From positions 59,973,122 to 60,037,121 of the forward strand of contig NC_134849.1 in assembly GCF_965363235.1 (NCBI RefSeq): a stretch of 64,000 nt of DNA, given 5' to 3'. Origin of the DNA: Mytilus galloprovincialis (taxonomy: Eukaryota; Mollusca; Bivalvia; Mytilida; Mytilidae). This document shows positions 33,001 through 44,400 of this stretch, piece by piece; the stretch's first letter is position 1, and every line of letters begins with the position of its first letter. Position numbers and translations under genes: made by a program. The notes beneath the pieces are model-generated. The model saw only the letters and a program-made list of their open reading frames with translations. It had not been told where the DNA came from and ran no database searches.

Positions 33001-33914
33001 GAATTGTTTTTCATTGTCATGTCGGGGCCTTTTTAAATAGCTGAGTGACTTTGCGGTATGGGTTTAATTTGTAATTTTTAATTTTAACGGAAGATTAAAA
33101 CATCGAGTTTTTGGAAACAAGAATCTTGCCATCTGATTTGTTAATTAGCCGGGTGTAAACAGTACCCTAACCCAGTTCACACAGCAATCGTATTTTCATA
33201 TTATCCCTAAAAAAAAAAAGACACTGGCCAAAATTAAAAAGAAACTGCTAAAATTAACATCTTTTAATTCTTTAATTTTTTGCATTTGATAAAAAAAGTT
33301 TATCAATTTTTTAAAACAATATTTTTTGCCCAGATAATTCATAAAATTCTTCTGTGTTCAGCCAATACTAAGAACATCCCCCCTTTTTTTTTTTTATCCC
33401 CAACTAAAAATAGGAATAAATGTATAAATTGACTAATTTAAAACACAGCAACATCGGTGTTGCACGAAGGTGTAGAGGGAATACCTCTTATTTCAATTTT
33501 ACAACCTAGTATAAAACAATTAAAGAGACACTTCATTTTGTTAGCATAATAAATGTCTGAAGGGGATGGAATTTTACATCAGTGAAAAGTTTCTGCAATT
33601 CTATACAAACCAAGACTAAAACGACTCACAGTGTGAAAGTAATGCTAAAAAAAGAGATTATTTGACGCTAACGGTTGCGTTGTTTTATGGGGTGTTGACG
33701 CTTGATGATCATAAACAGCATTCGTATCACTGCAAGTATTATATGATAAGACTTAAATTGCGTGCAGCACAATCAAAAAGGATATATAAAGAACATCATA
33801 CACATTCTTAATTAAATTCTTACTAGAAAATAACTGTAATAAGAAACGTGTATACGTACCAGAATTTACGGAAAAAACACAGAAACCAAAAAATATGTAC
33901 ACTTTCAATATCAT
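25865..33914 (-). CDS. FAMeT-domain, mucin-stalk single-pass membrane protein (unit 2)
   Basis: Three exons on the - strand: 33,860-33,914, 31,509-31,955 and 25,865-27,093, joined in phases 1 and 1, give 576 residues. Residues 1-18 are a signal peptide. Residues about 46-165 resemble the farnesoic-acid-O-methyltransferase-like (FAMeT, Methyltransf_FA) domain: FKIKAC, FYRVHFGDEDF in the place of the usual GGW.N core, LFWVSWIDGTIEAGKGTEIG, VDWVFDIP. About 170-490 is a Thr/Ser-rich stalk of PEFASTTISSTDTTT repeats, likely heavily O-glycosylated. CTCSCNN, a charged MTEDELIRKIALLKSELSVD segment and a TM helix (about 544-562) follow. Despite the name, animal FAMeT-like domains are probably binding modules, not proven enzymes. 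The likely role is cell-surface recognition; the ligand is unknown. Confidence 0.8.
27155..27370 (+). repeat. Dispersed repeat pair (unit 2)
   Basis: Same pair as 15,040-15,260: 'agaagatgtggtatgagttc...tccatccatttcacaattt' then 'gatgttgtcagtttatttt' to 'gcccctttattatata'. It sits in the intron before the stalk exon. Confidence 0.65.
27371..27895. other. Intron sequence, no feature seen
   Basis: AT-rich, inside the long intron between the FAMeT and stalk exons. The approximately 4-kb segment 27,371-31,480 has no counterpart in unit 1. Confidence 0.5.
27955..28800 (+). mobile_element. 3' end of a retroelement (C-terminal RT fragment plus tail)
   Basis: An open stretch to TAA at 28,154-28,156 reads RQFFYGNILYKAQRCQYSPQ-like, then LNRLIKKGYNYDTVVKSLKI and AYFGVNIDSLIRSL, which resembles the C-terminal tail of reverse-transcriptase proteins common in bivalve genomes (family uncertain, perhaps DIRS- or Penelope-like). 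The non-coding tail that follows (28,180-28,800) carries 'aaacccctaacgggaagga', 'gtttaaccccgccgcattt' and 'gacgcctccgggtgcgggaa', the last shared in reverse with 9,960-10,105. It is truncated at the 5' side. Confidence 0.45.
29022..29815. mobile_element. About 0.8-kb element with roughly 135-bp terminal inverted repeats
   Basis: The left arm, 29,022-29,157, and right arm, 29,680-29,815, are reverse complements in the same order: 'aatgtaacaataataatatt', 'agactaattgccagaatgca', 'gggctag', 'cgtgtctacggttacattg'. Each arm itself contains GTAACAATAATA inversions. The interior (29,160-29,680) has no convincing coding region. It is a non-autonomous DNA element of a long-TIR type. Confidence 0.75.
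29930..30075 (-). repeat. Mussel dispersed repeat (reverse copy)
   Basis: Reverse complement of the GCCAATGAG family: 'ggcattgttgaaggccgtac', 'gacagttgtctcaatagcac', 'cggcacatcttctt'. Confidence 0.75.
30076..31480. other. Intron sequence, no gene seen
   Basis: AT-rich with a short GT run near 31,320. The stretch 'ggtcctgagatgacttttca...gaaaaagg' at 30,530-30,900 resembles dispersed sequence but I cannot name it. Confidence 0.4.
31509..31955 (-). CDS. FAMeT-domain exon
   Basis: 447 bp (149 codons), phase 1 at both ends, between acceptor 'ttttgtcttgtag' and donor GTAAAG. A symmetric exon carrying one complete domain can be gained, lost or skipped without changing frame. It contains cysteines in KAC and HYCNC and the family's FW[VI]SW motif. 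Confidence 0.85.
32152..32285. repeat. Foldback repeat 'AAGCTTCGGCGGC' (unit 2)
   Basis: Arms 'caagcttcggcggcatcaat' and 'attgatgccatcggagccta'; homologous to 15,903-16,040. Confidence 0.7.
32290..33858. other. Intron 1 of FAMeT-mucin gene
   Basis: Very similar to 16,050-17,630. It contains only simple A/T runs and small indels relative to unit 1. No gene is seen. Confidence 0.55.
33860..33914 (-). CDS. Signal-peptide exon of FAMeT-mucin gene
   Basis: ATG on the - strand at 33,914, MILKVYIFFGFCVFSVNS, then donor GTACGT. No in-frame ATG lies directly upstream. It joins in frame to AIDITTRNRERKSL of the FAMeT exon. Confidence 0.8.
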
Positions 33915-34670
33915 TCTGATATTAACTAAATCCCAATAGATTGATCACAAACGAGCTTGCATAATCAAAACATATCTAAATTTTAACGACGTTTACAGAT
34001 ATAGATTTAAAATGTTGAGTCATACGCTGTCCAATCAGATTCAACGAATCAGTGAGTGTGAATAATATCTCAAAACCCTTTTATATATCCATTATTAATT
34101 AAAGCGCTAGATTAAATATCTACTTTGAAAGTACTTTGCATCTGCTGCACTATAGAGTTTGATTTTTTTATTTTTTTTTATCTAGTAATATATTTTTTCA
34201 TCTTATGCACGCAAACATCTAGCGCACGCACAGGCACTCGTCCCCTATAACCTTTTGTAATATTAAGGTATATAGGGGTAATATTCTGAGACAAGTGCCT
34301 GTGACCGCACTGAACTTTTTTTTCATCTCCAGCTCTTTACTTTACTAACTCAAGCATTAGTAAGATACCTTTGCATTTCAGAACATCATCTTTTTTTTCC
34401 CGACTGTTAATGGCGCCTTTACACTTATCATTTGGATTTTTTAGTCTGTACTGATCGGGTTTTTAGTCTTTTCATATTTGATGTTTTTGGCTTTGCACTA
34501 TAGATGTCAGAGACTGCGAGTACTCTACTATCTGTACTTTGTCTTTAGTGTTTGTGTTAGTTGTTTTGGACATTGCATCGATTGAAAGAGTTGGTCCCTT
34601 TTCAAATAATCTGTTTAATGTCTTCTTATGTTGTGCAGTTACACCAATGTCCAAGCTAAAAGGGAGGAGT
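33915..34670. other. 5' flank of FAMeT-mucin gene
   Basis: Conserved with unit 1, including the inverted pair 'caggcactcgtcccctata' and 'tataggggtaat'. Transcription must begin here for the - strand gene, but no clear core promoter is visible. Confidence 0.4.
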
Positions 34671-34675
34671 GGACA

Positions 34676-34834
34676 CCAGTGGCGGATCCAGAAATTTTCA
34701 TTAGAGGGGGCCCACTGGCTACCTAAGAGGGGTCCCGATCTTGTCACGCTTAAGTGATTCCCTATATTAGCAACCAATTTTTTTTCTAAAAAGGGGAGGG
34801 GGCGGCCCCCTGGCCTCCCCTAATTTCGCCTCTG
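34676..34834. mobile_element. G/C-rich MITE with CAGTGGCGGATCC end (unit 2)
   Basis: Same insertion as 18,447-18,596, longer in the middle ('gggcccactggctacctaag'). The right end, 'taatttcgcctctgg', has diverged from the terminal repeat. Confidence 0.7.
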
Positions 34835-35444
34835 GACACCCACAAACATGTTAAACCCACCACATTCCGTCCTCATTCAGGAGCATGTAATTCAATAGTG
34901 GTCGTTTGTTGATGTATATCATATTTGTCTTTCGTTTATTGTTTTGTAGATAATTCAGATCGTAAGTTTACTCGATTGAAATGTTTTACATTAGGTTTTG
35001 TTTTTAATAGCATGCTATGTGTACTAGGTTTCACTCATTGTTGAAGGAAGTGTTGTCACCTATAGTTTCTAACGTCGACGTCATTTAGTCTCTGGCATAG
35101 AGTTTTCCCTTTGGCAATCATACAACAGCTTCTTATTAATCATAAAGAATCCGTATTACTCAATATGCCTAAAAAGAAACGACTGCATAGTTTGTACTTA
35201 TATAAAATGTCATTAAAGGCGTTGAATCCGGAAGCAGGTGCATTTACAGACATAGACCTTTAGTCGATTTTGAAAATTTACACAACAATTCGTTCACATA
35301 AAATCGTTTCCGTGTAGCTTTCTCCGATTTCTATCAATTCACATCTGATCGATAAAATATTGATGTTAAATTCTTAATGAACAAGCAAAATTATTCTGCA
35401 AGAATAAAGAATGGTGAGATAGTATGCACAGTTTTATAATGTAT

Positions 35445-35920
35445 GCATTACACCCTACTGCAAAGTACCAGGAACAGTTAACTTCCTATAGCAATAAGGC
35501 CAAACATGTTGTAAGCTTTGTTTCGCTTGCTGCTAGTTGTATTATGGTTTAAGGCCAATTATAGATGTGATTGTATATGTCGTGAATGTTAAAATATCAA
35601 AGCAAGTTTTTGCTATACCATCTTACAGAAGTCAAGACGAAAAAAAAAGAAAGAAAAGGTTAGCGTTGATTAAAAGAAAACCGCAAAACTTGAAAACGTA
35701 CAAAAGGAAAGGCTAGATAAAAAGAATGCAGACTTTGTTTTTAGAGAAACAAAGAAGAAACAAAATGGAGAATCAAAATATCAATAAAGGGTATCGAAAT
35801 TGAAAAGAAGGATAAAATGAAAAAAAAAGCAGCACAAAAATATATCAATGTCAATATAATGTCGATGAACACAAACCAGAAAAGAGGAAAAAAGTAATAG
35901 CAAGTATTTGTCATTGTGTT
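35445..35920. repeat. End of unit 2 and A-rich tail
   Basis: It contains the 'agtaccaggaacagttaact' block and 'gcgttgattaaaagaaaacc', matching 1638-1920. An A/G-rich stretch full of short frames follows; I see no gene in it. Confidence 0.6.
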
Positions 35921-36039
35921 GTATTTATAAAGAACTAGAAAAGGGTATGCAATTTATTATAATCTGTCTTAGTTATAATCACTGCTTTTAACTTTTATGG
36001 ACCCGTTAGGGCAGGGAGGGCATTAAGTGTTACCCATGT

Positions 36040-36540
36040 CCGTCTGCCCGTCCCAAACATCCCCAAAATTCGTCTCCGTTCTCTTAACTTTAGTTTGCCT
36101 CAACCAGGTACCATTAAACTTATACACAATGCGTATTATCACAAAATACAGTTCAAGTGCGGAAAATCAATGGATATCGTCACTTTTACCGTTCATGAGT
36201 TATGCCCCTCTATTAACATAAAAATTGCTGAATTTTTCGTTCCCGTTCTCTGACTTTTAAGTTAATTAATTTGCCTTAACCAAGTTGTATAAATTTATAC
36301 ACAATGCATATAACAACAACACACAGCTCAAGTGCGAAAATGGATATGATAATCGTCACTTTTACTGTAAATGAGATGAGTTATGCCCGAAAAAAATATC
36401 AAGTTCGAATTTGGGTGGTGTCATTTATACCGTTCTCGAGTTATGCCGCTTTGTAAATGGAAAAATTAATAAATCTATCGTTTCATTCCTCTAACTGATA
36501 AACAACGCTTATAATAACAGAACAGCCTTACTACATCATT
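36040..36540. repeat. Tandem repeat, roughly 170-190-bp units ('GAGTTATGCCCC')
   Basis: Three diverging units share 'cgttctctnac(t)ttta', 'tatacacaatgc', 'acagctcaagtgcg' and 'cacttttaccgttcatgagt' before 'tatgcccc'. I recognise this as a sequence dispersed widely in molluscan genomes. Confidence 0.75.
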
Positions 36541-36580
36541 ATGTGGAAGTTGACTCGTACACATTTACACACGGGGCAGT

Positions 36581-36710
36581 GACAGATCCAGAACTTTTCA
36601 AAAAAGGGGGGGAGGCGCTCCAGTCATGATTCAGTGATTCCCTATATAATCAACCAAATTTCACACGAAAGGGGGGGGGGGGGCTGGGCATTTGCGGCCC
36701 ATCGACACAT
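36581..36710. mobile_element. G/C-rich MITE related to 18,447
   Basis: It has 'cagtgacagatccagaactt', 'ccagtcatgattcagtgatt' and an 'aaaggggggggggggg' stretch. The right terminal repeat is eroded. Confidence 0.6.
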
Positions 36711-36883
36711 TCAACTTGCATTTAAATAGTTTTGTTTGGAATCAAATTAAAAAAATCCCACAATAGGCCCAAGGTGGCGTTAACAGCTTTACATAAATTG
36801 ATAAAGTTAGAAATAACTCGAGTAACAACAACAGTTTACCTACTTAGCATACATCTTACTTTAACCGTACTCAGTCTGGTTCC

Positions 36884-37070
36884 TTGAATAAAAAGAAAAA
36901 GCCTGATGGCGAGGAAAGCGACAACTGTTACGCCATCGAACAGGCATCAACAATGAGCAAAAACACATACAGCAAGGTTAAGAAGAAAGGTCTCCGAAAT
37001 GATAAATGTAAAAAAATTCAAACGAGACAATTGACGATTTATATACAAACTAATAAACGCTTACAATTTT
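36884..37070 (+). repeat. Diverged dispersed repeat
   Basis: 'catcaacaatgagcaaaaac', 'acatacagcaaggtta' and 'aattcaaacgagacaattga' are worn landmarks of the GCCAATGAG family. The open frame across it is therefore repeat-derived. Confidence 0.5.
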
Positions 37071-38190
37071 TTTTTTATTAGATATACCGAAATACAACCT
37101 TTGTATAAACATTAAGAGAAAGAACATTTAGTTCTTTAACGATTTTTAGGAAGATAAAAGAAGTTCTTTTTTTCTTACAAAAAATGGTACCTCAAAGTAC
37201 AGAAATTATATTTAGGCTAAAAAGTTGTGACAGCGAAAAATATTCTATTTTTGTTGAATTTGTTTAATAAAATAATAAACGCTTACAATTATATTTTTAT
37301 TAGATATACCGAAATACAACATTCGTATAAACATTTAGTTCTTTAACGATTTTTATGAAGATAAAGAGTTAAATGAATAAGAACATTATATGTGGCATTC
37401 ATCATCACATAAACACAGTAATATTCATCAGAAAAGAAGTCTTTATTTAAAGTCGGGTTCCATATACCATGTATACATAATAACAAGTGTAAATGATTGA
37501 CTTTTTTCATTACACTTTTATAAGATGGGAAATTCATACAAAGTGACATTAATGCATTTTGTTTTTCTTGTTATCCCAGTTACAGCTGTCGTTAAATTAC
37601 TGTTCAACACTTTATTTTTTAACATGTGTAATCTCTCGTGATTGACGATGAGAACACGTGATCTAAAATAAACTAATAGTTTTAACTCCCGAATATTAAT
37701 ACCAAAGATGACTTAAGCTAGAAAGCAGTATGCTATTTTGATAACAGAGTTCTCGAAAAGTAGTAATCTGGGTGGGTTTTTTTCAGCAAAATCTTGCAAA
37801 CTGACGCAATTTTGACATTTTACCAAAGATGACTCAATTAAGAAAGCAGTAGGCTATTTTGATAACAGAGTTCTCAAACAGTAGTGATCCGAGCGTTTGT
37901 TTTCAACAAAATCTCGCAAAGGACTGATGCAATTTTGGTATTTTGCAACAGAAATAATAGTCAAGAGAAGTAGTTATAGTAGTCTTAACTATTGTTGAAG
38001 AATGTGTGTTGACCTTGAGACGTCCTTGTACAATTTCTGTCTTGTGTTTTCTGTCTCATTAACGTATATCCCATAGGTTGTTCAAATATGAATGTAATAC
38101 TATATTGACCTTGAGGCGTCCTCTTGCAATATATATCGTGTGTTTGCTGTCTCGTTGAAGTAAATCCCATAGGTTGTTCAAATATTATCC
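37050..38190. repeat. Three separate two-copy direct repeats
   Basis: (a) 'aataaacgcttacaatt...gatataccgaaatacaac' at 37,050-37,160 and 37,273-37,370. (b) 'accaaagatgact...gctattttgataacagagtt' at 37,702-37,820 and 37,821-37,945. (c) 'ttgaccttgag(a/g)cgtcct...cccataggttgttcaaat' at 38,010-38,090 and 38,105-38,185. Each pair is about 100-120 bp and tandem or nearly so. Confidence 0.7.
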
Positions 38191-38244
38191 TAGTTAGACA
38201 TAAGCATTATATTATGGCAATTCAGGTTGCACTTTAATAAATTA

Positions 38245-38280
38245 TTTATTCATTCATTCATTCATTCATTCATTCATTTA
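38245..38280. repeat. (ATTC)n microsatellite
   Basis: About eight tetranucleotide units between 'ttattta' and 'ataagc'. Confidence 0.9.
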
Positions 38281-38459
38281 TAAGCATTTTTATAATAGTG
38301 CATGCCCTTTCAAATGACTAGAAAGAAAAGAACGGGAAAGTCGTTTAAAAAGGTTTGCAATTTTAACTAAAACAACCAAGAATTGATACACGATAATTCA
38401 TTACAAACAGAGTTAACATTAACAAGACCATACCCTCAAAAGCCCAACATCAGAATATA

Positions 38460-38562
38460 TGAAGACCGTGCTTTGACTATAATGTTTTACTTTTATAAAT
38501 TGTGACTTGGATGGAGAGTTGTCTTGAGCATTGACACTCATACCACATCTCTTTATGTCAAA
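38460..38562 (-). repeat. Mussel dispersed repeat, reverse fragment
   Basis: 'gttttacttttataaattgt', 'ggatggagagttgtct' and 'cactcataccacatctc' are the reverse end of the family also seen at 52,030-52,150. Confidence 0.65.
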
Positions 38563-38874
38563 ATAAAACAAAACAACTCCTCCCCCAAAATTAAAACCCG
38601 AGCTGTCTTACAGCAATCTATGATCTTGCGATATACTTCTTTTATGTATCGACATCGAATAAAGTTAAGATATTTTTATTTATCAAATGCAATAACTAAT
38701 ATACATTAATTCAACAGTTTTTCACTTAAGCCGACTTAGTCCACATCAATGACATATAATCCACGAAAGGTACAGATGGCGTAGTAAAGAACGACAATGG
38801 AAAAATTGTTTACATACATACGTGTATTTACTAATGCATTTTAAGTAAAAAGTGAGGACGCACACACCATAAAA

Positions 38875-39059
38875 ATGAAATTCGTATGGACTCTCTCATA
38901 CGTTTGTAGTTTTCTTCACATATTAGGAGGAGAAATATTTTCATCTGTGTATAAATTATCTATTTTGGCGAAAGAAGAAGGAAAGCTGCTAGAAGCATTT
39001 AAGAAATACGTTACCATACAAAACAATGACCAGAAATCAGTATCGTTTGAACTTCAAAG
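38875..39059 (+). CDS. P4HA: P4HA exon 1
   Basis: ATG in 'aaaaatgaaa'. It encodes the signal peptide MKFVWTLSYVCSFLHILGG and the start of the N-terminal domain (KLSILAKEEGKLLEAFKKYV). Donor GTAGGA, phase 2. Confidence 0.9.
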
Positions 39060-41455
39060 GTAGGACATTGTATCGATATTATTGTACGTTTTTCCTTTGT
39101 CAAATCGATCATGGAGTTTCCATTCTGTTTTTATAACATTACGCGTGTCTATAACAAAAATAGTAGGATTTTTGAGATCAGCAATGATAAAAAAAAATGA
39201 TGAAAGCACATCTTGCTGCATGAAACTTGAAAAGTCTCACAGAAAAGCTATACGTAACGTCATACACCGATACGTTATCAATTGTGAATGAAAACCTATT
39301 ATATGAGCTAGATTTGGTCAAATTTATTTGGGGATTTCCTAAACAACCATGTTACAGTAATTTTGACGTTGATATAACAGTAGTATTTTTATTAACTTTT
39401 AGGGAACGTCTTCATAGTTTCCCTGTCTGTATGAAAACAGATAACGATAAGGGATAGCAATTAAGGGTCTTATGTTATACACAACAATGTGTTAGCATAT
39501 GAGCTAGGGTCTAAATCAGGTTTAGATAATAGAGAATAATTGGTAAAAACATAAACAATAAAGAAAACCTCTCAATGCATGAGAGGTTTTCTTTATTGTT
39601 TATGTTTTTACCAATTATTCTATATCATGCATCTGTCCATCAATAAAACATTTTTTCTTGATATGAAAATAATGAGATGCGATATATTTGCCAATGAGAC
39701 AACTCTCTATAAGAGAAAAATGACGCACAAAAATTACACAGAAATTAACAACTATAAGTCACAGCACGACCTTCAAGAATGACCAAAGGAAATACTGCAT
39801 AGTCAGTTCTAGAAGGCCCCGAATTGACAAATTTATAAAACAATTCAAACGAGAAAAATATCCATTTCAGATTATTAAATGACCTTGAACACCCAGTATC
39901 ACAGAGTAGTCAAGACCCAAAGTATGCAGAGAATCCTATAAATGCCTACCATCTGATTGGACGATTTGTATATAAATGGCCAGTTGTTTTTGCTAATATA
40001 TTGTGTGAAGATTGTGAATTGGATGAAGCCGCTTTACGTGAGTGGAAATACTTTTATGATTTTAACTGTTTGTAATAGAAAATATATGCAAAACCAAAAC
40101 ATATGTCGAAGCACAGAATCCAAAACATTAAAAAAAAAACCAACCAATTGAAAATTATAGATTTGATAATCGAAAGGGGCATGTGCCAAAGAGATAACAA
40201 CACGACCAAAGAGCATAAAAAGCACAAGCAGCACATTAATTTGAACTACATGTATATCCATACTGAAGTGAACTCATGTTAAATTACAATTAATCATATG
40301 CCATAACATGCGCATATTAAGTTAAACTTCAAAGCTTTTAACAAGAAGCTATATGTCTTTCAAAATGTAATACAGTCACGAATAAACTCTGAGATATTTG
40401 CCACTGATTGTTAAAGAAAATGGCAATTGATATGTTTGATAACAATATAAAATAACGACTAAAACTATTCTTAATGATGATTTTCAGTCATAAACATTTA
40501 GACTTTCTAAAATCCCCCCCCCAAAAAAAAAACAGAAAATAAATAGGTGCTTAATTATATAGAACAGCGAATAATGGATGATGAATTATTAAATATAGAC
40601 TATAATGGAAAAAAAAGAGAAGCTTAAAAAAAGAAATTCGATACAACATTAAATATCACCTCATCTTAACCCTCATATGGCATTTTAAAAACATCTAGAA
40701 ATTCTAAAATATCTTAAGTTAACTTAACTTTTAATTCAAATTTAGAAAAAAAGTAAAATTAAATCAACATCAAAAGTAGTAATCATAAAAGTTGTACGAA
40801 CATTAAATTTTAAAGTATTGCCACAGGCGCGGATCCAGAGGGGGGTTCCGGGGGTTGGAACCCCCCTTTTTTGGACGATCAATGCATTTGAATGGGGTCA
40901 TGTAATTGGAACCCCCCTTTGTCCTGGGTTAGGAACCTCCTTTTTAAAATGGCTGGATCCGCCCCTGTGCCAGAAATTAACATATAATACAATTGTAGTA
41001 TATATGTCTCTGGTATTGCTAATCATGGCAGTTTGTCATTTTGATTATTTATTGATATAACTTAGCTAAGAACATAACAATACCATTTGTTATAATAGTC
41101 TGTAATATTTATAACTAGACAAGTGCAACAGATGCTATTTGTAGCATTTAAAACCAACATAAACAAAATACATATATTATACACAAGAGCAACACACAGT
41201 AAATTTACAAATATATATATATTGATTATGTATGAATAAAGTCCTCAATAGATTTGCATATTAAGTAGCAGTATTGGTTCGACAATACACATCCGATGAA
41301 AAGGCAATACTACTCGATCAGACATTATTTCTAAACAGGAAATGAATAGCAAGGTTTACAGAAATATAAACCACCAAACAAAAACAAAACTAAACAAACA
41401 AAAACAAGACAAAAATAATAAAACAAAACAAAACAAAACAAAACAAAATCAAAAC

Positions 41456-41487
<32 letters not shown>

Positions 41488-44400
41488 TTAAAGGTCAAAA
41501 GGGTGCAATTTTAGACTGTTAGAAAGGGTAGAAACTAAACTTAAGGTTAATAGAGTGCCATCTGAGATGAAAAAAAAAAAAAAAAAAAAAAAAATTTCAT
41601 TGAAGCGAAACATAAGATTTCTTAAATGATTTGAAATTTTTGTCGTTCAAGTTGGTTTTTCCATGCCTTAGAAACTCGGAAAAGTTCTCACAAGCTTGAA
41701 AACAAGCTACATGACCAATACTTTTTGTTAATTTTTTTGAAAAAAGAATAATGTTTTTAAAACAATTACGTACAATAAAGTTTTTATATCTTAAAAGAAT
41801 CAATTATATAATTATTTTTCTATTTCAGATTTAAATATGACATACCAAATAGTTAATGCGAACATTGATTATTGGCCAGATGATTACGATGTAAAGGCGT
41901 CAGCGCAGGCGTTATTACGTTTGCGCATTTTCTATTATTTCAATATCGATGAAGCAATCAATGGTGTTCTTTTTGGTGAGCATTGTCAACCACTCAACCC
42001 GTCACAGATGATAAAGCTTATTCGAATAGCTGCCGACAGCAATATGCTACATGAAGCAAGGCTTTGGTGCGAAGCATTATTACGCAAACTTCAGTTTTCG
42101 TCACATCTGGACGAATATGTAAATGAAGTGGCCATTTTAAGGCTACTGGCAACTATATTTAATAAGGTTAGGCATAAATGACATAGAAGTAATTTATTTT
42201 CAATTTTGTCTTAATTTTTTTAAACCTCAAATAAAATAGAAAATGTGGTATGATTGCCACTGAGACAACTATTCACAAGAGACCGAATGACACAGAAATT
42301 AACAACTATAGTCACCGTGCGGCCTTCAACAATGTACAAAGCCCATACTGCATAGTCAGCTACAAAGGCCCCGAAATGACAAATGTAAAACAATTCAAAC
42401 GATAAAACTAACGGCTTAATTTATGTGCAGATATTTTATTAAACTTTGTAATAAACAGACGATCAGAATTGAATAACCACTCGAAACAACAATTATAATA
42501 TGCACTCGTCTAAATTCGGCCGAATCCTTTTTTCAAGAATAGAAACTTTGCTGAATGTTTCTTTTGCTTTCATTTTGAACATTCTGCTCCTTTTCCCCCT
42601 ATACTGCATACACAGACACTAAAAAACATTATATTCAAGTATATAGGTAATTGTATAAGAAACAAGTTCCTGCAAACCCCATACAGACCCTTGCGTATGG
42701 TCCAAATACACATTAATTTAGGAACATGTAAATATGAATGATTCTTAGTGAAATGAAGAAAATATAGTCATAACAAATAGAAAATACGGATTAAAGGACT
42801 ATAAATTATTTGTTATTAAATTCTTAACCATAGGAAGGTCTATATATACAACAACTCATCTATATAAATTTGAGTTTTGTTGACAATATTCAACTTGCAT
42901 GTATTGTAGGCTGGTATGCATGGGAGAGCAGCGGACATTTTGGTTCCTTTAACTCAGTCAGGTAAGGAAATACATAAGATATTTGTATTTAATTTTTCAT
43001 GTTGTTAAAAGTTGCTGTCTCATTGACACACATATGTACAGATTTTTATTATTCATAATACATGCATAAATTAAAATACATTAAGTATCTTATCTAATTT
43101 TTAAACAAGAAGTTAAAACCAATGTTTAAGAATCAGTTCGTGTTGATAAAAAAGAAAGTTTAAAACTCAATATCAGTAAAAAATATAATCACCTGATGTT
43201 GAAACGATTGCAAATCAAAATCGATTGATGATTTTTTTTCATTATCTAAAAATTATAAAATTTAAGAAAAGAATATTTATATAACATTTCGTTATTTTAC
43301 AAATGAAGGAATTCTAAATGTATAAGATTGAATTGTACCTGAAGCAGGAAACGTCTCAATTTTTGAAAAAAATAATCTTTTTTATTTTCACAAAACTATC
43401 TCATTGTTCATTCATTTCCAATATTAATTGAAATGACCATTTAAATGATCTACATTCATGTTACTAAACAAGTCAATATTTTAAGTGAACTAATATCAAA
43501 ACTGAATAATAATACAATGAGATGCTAATTTTGTTACGTCACTCGAATGTGTGAATATGTTTTAAATTGGTCAGACAATACTTGGTCATGTTTTATGAAG
43601 ATTTAAAAACCTCGGCTACGCCTTGGGCTTTAATCTTCATAAAACATGACAAAGTATTGTCTAACCTATAATTAACCGGTCGTGGTTGACATCTGTGTCT
43701 AATGTTAAACACTCGAGGCTGACATCGTTGTCTATAATGCTAAGCTTTACTCACGATTTGACCTAGTTTCTATTTAATTCAAATCTCCAGTGCCATATGC
43801 ATCACGTGTACTTTTGTTAAAGACAATACGTTGCCCTAGGACCATAGCTATAGTGTTTAGATTATCTCCATTTGGTCTCTGGTGGATATTTATCTTATTG
43901 GGTATCATACCACATCTCCTGATTTTTATATAGGGAATTATTCTAAACTTTTTATTACGAATTTGCGTTTAATTACAAACGGATGTATTTAGCAGATTAG
44001 AAATTAGGATACAAATCATTGTTCTATATTGAGAATAATTATCAAAAATTGCCGAGTAATAGATTAAAAAAAAAATTAAGATAGGCAAAAATGACAATTG
44101 CCGTTTTTAAATATAGAAAATAGAAAATGAGCAAAATAAATAAAGAATGGAGAAATAAAAAAAGATAAAATGGTCTTACGAAAGAAAAAGAAAAGAAGAA
44201 AGAAACGAGTCAACAAACCTCCTACCGGTTTTTTAATTATTTTTTTTTAGATACTTCGAAATCCTTTATAAAACGATACATTCTATTAGGTAAAATAAAG
44301 CTTAAAACCTCGTAACTTTTTTTTGCATTAAGAAGTGAAAGTGGAAATGGTTTGCCATATGTCTGTATTATTTAGGACACAGCGAAATCGATCGAGAGTA

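Larger units (their letters stand above)
19500..35700. repeat. Tandem segmental duplication, unit 2
   Basis: Direct copy of about 4,960-19,320, with the extra 27,400-31,480 segment and without the transposons at 5573-7377 and 7860-9835. It begins with 'tatcagtgaatcagatgaga' (compare 5077) and lacks the KCNT exons at 3850 and 4756. It ends beyond the 'aaaacttgaaaacgtac' block near 35,700. Confidence 0.9.

Noticed and set aside
36661-36690. G-rich run as a G-quadruplex or regulatory site
   Set aside because: It is part of a dispersed MITE copy and a homopolymer; no other evidence.
39405-39455. Possible P4HA exon after 'aacttttag' (ERLHSFPVCMKTD)
   Set aside because: It runs into a stop, lacks a donor, and the exon at 39,871 gives the family-conserved HPVNAF-like segment in the correct phase.
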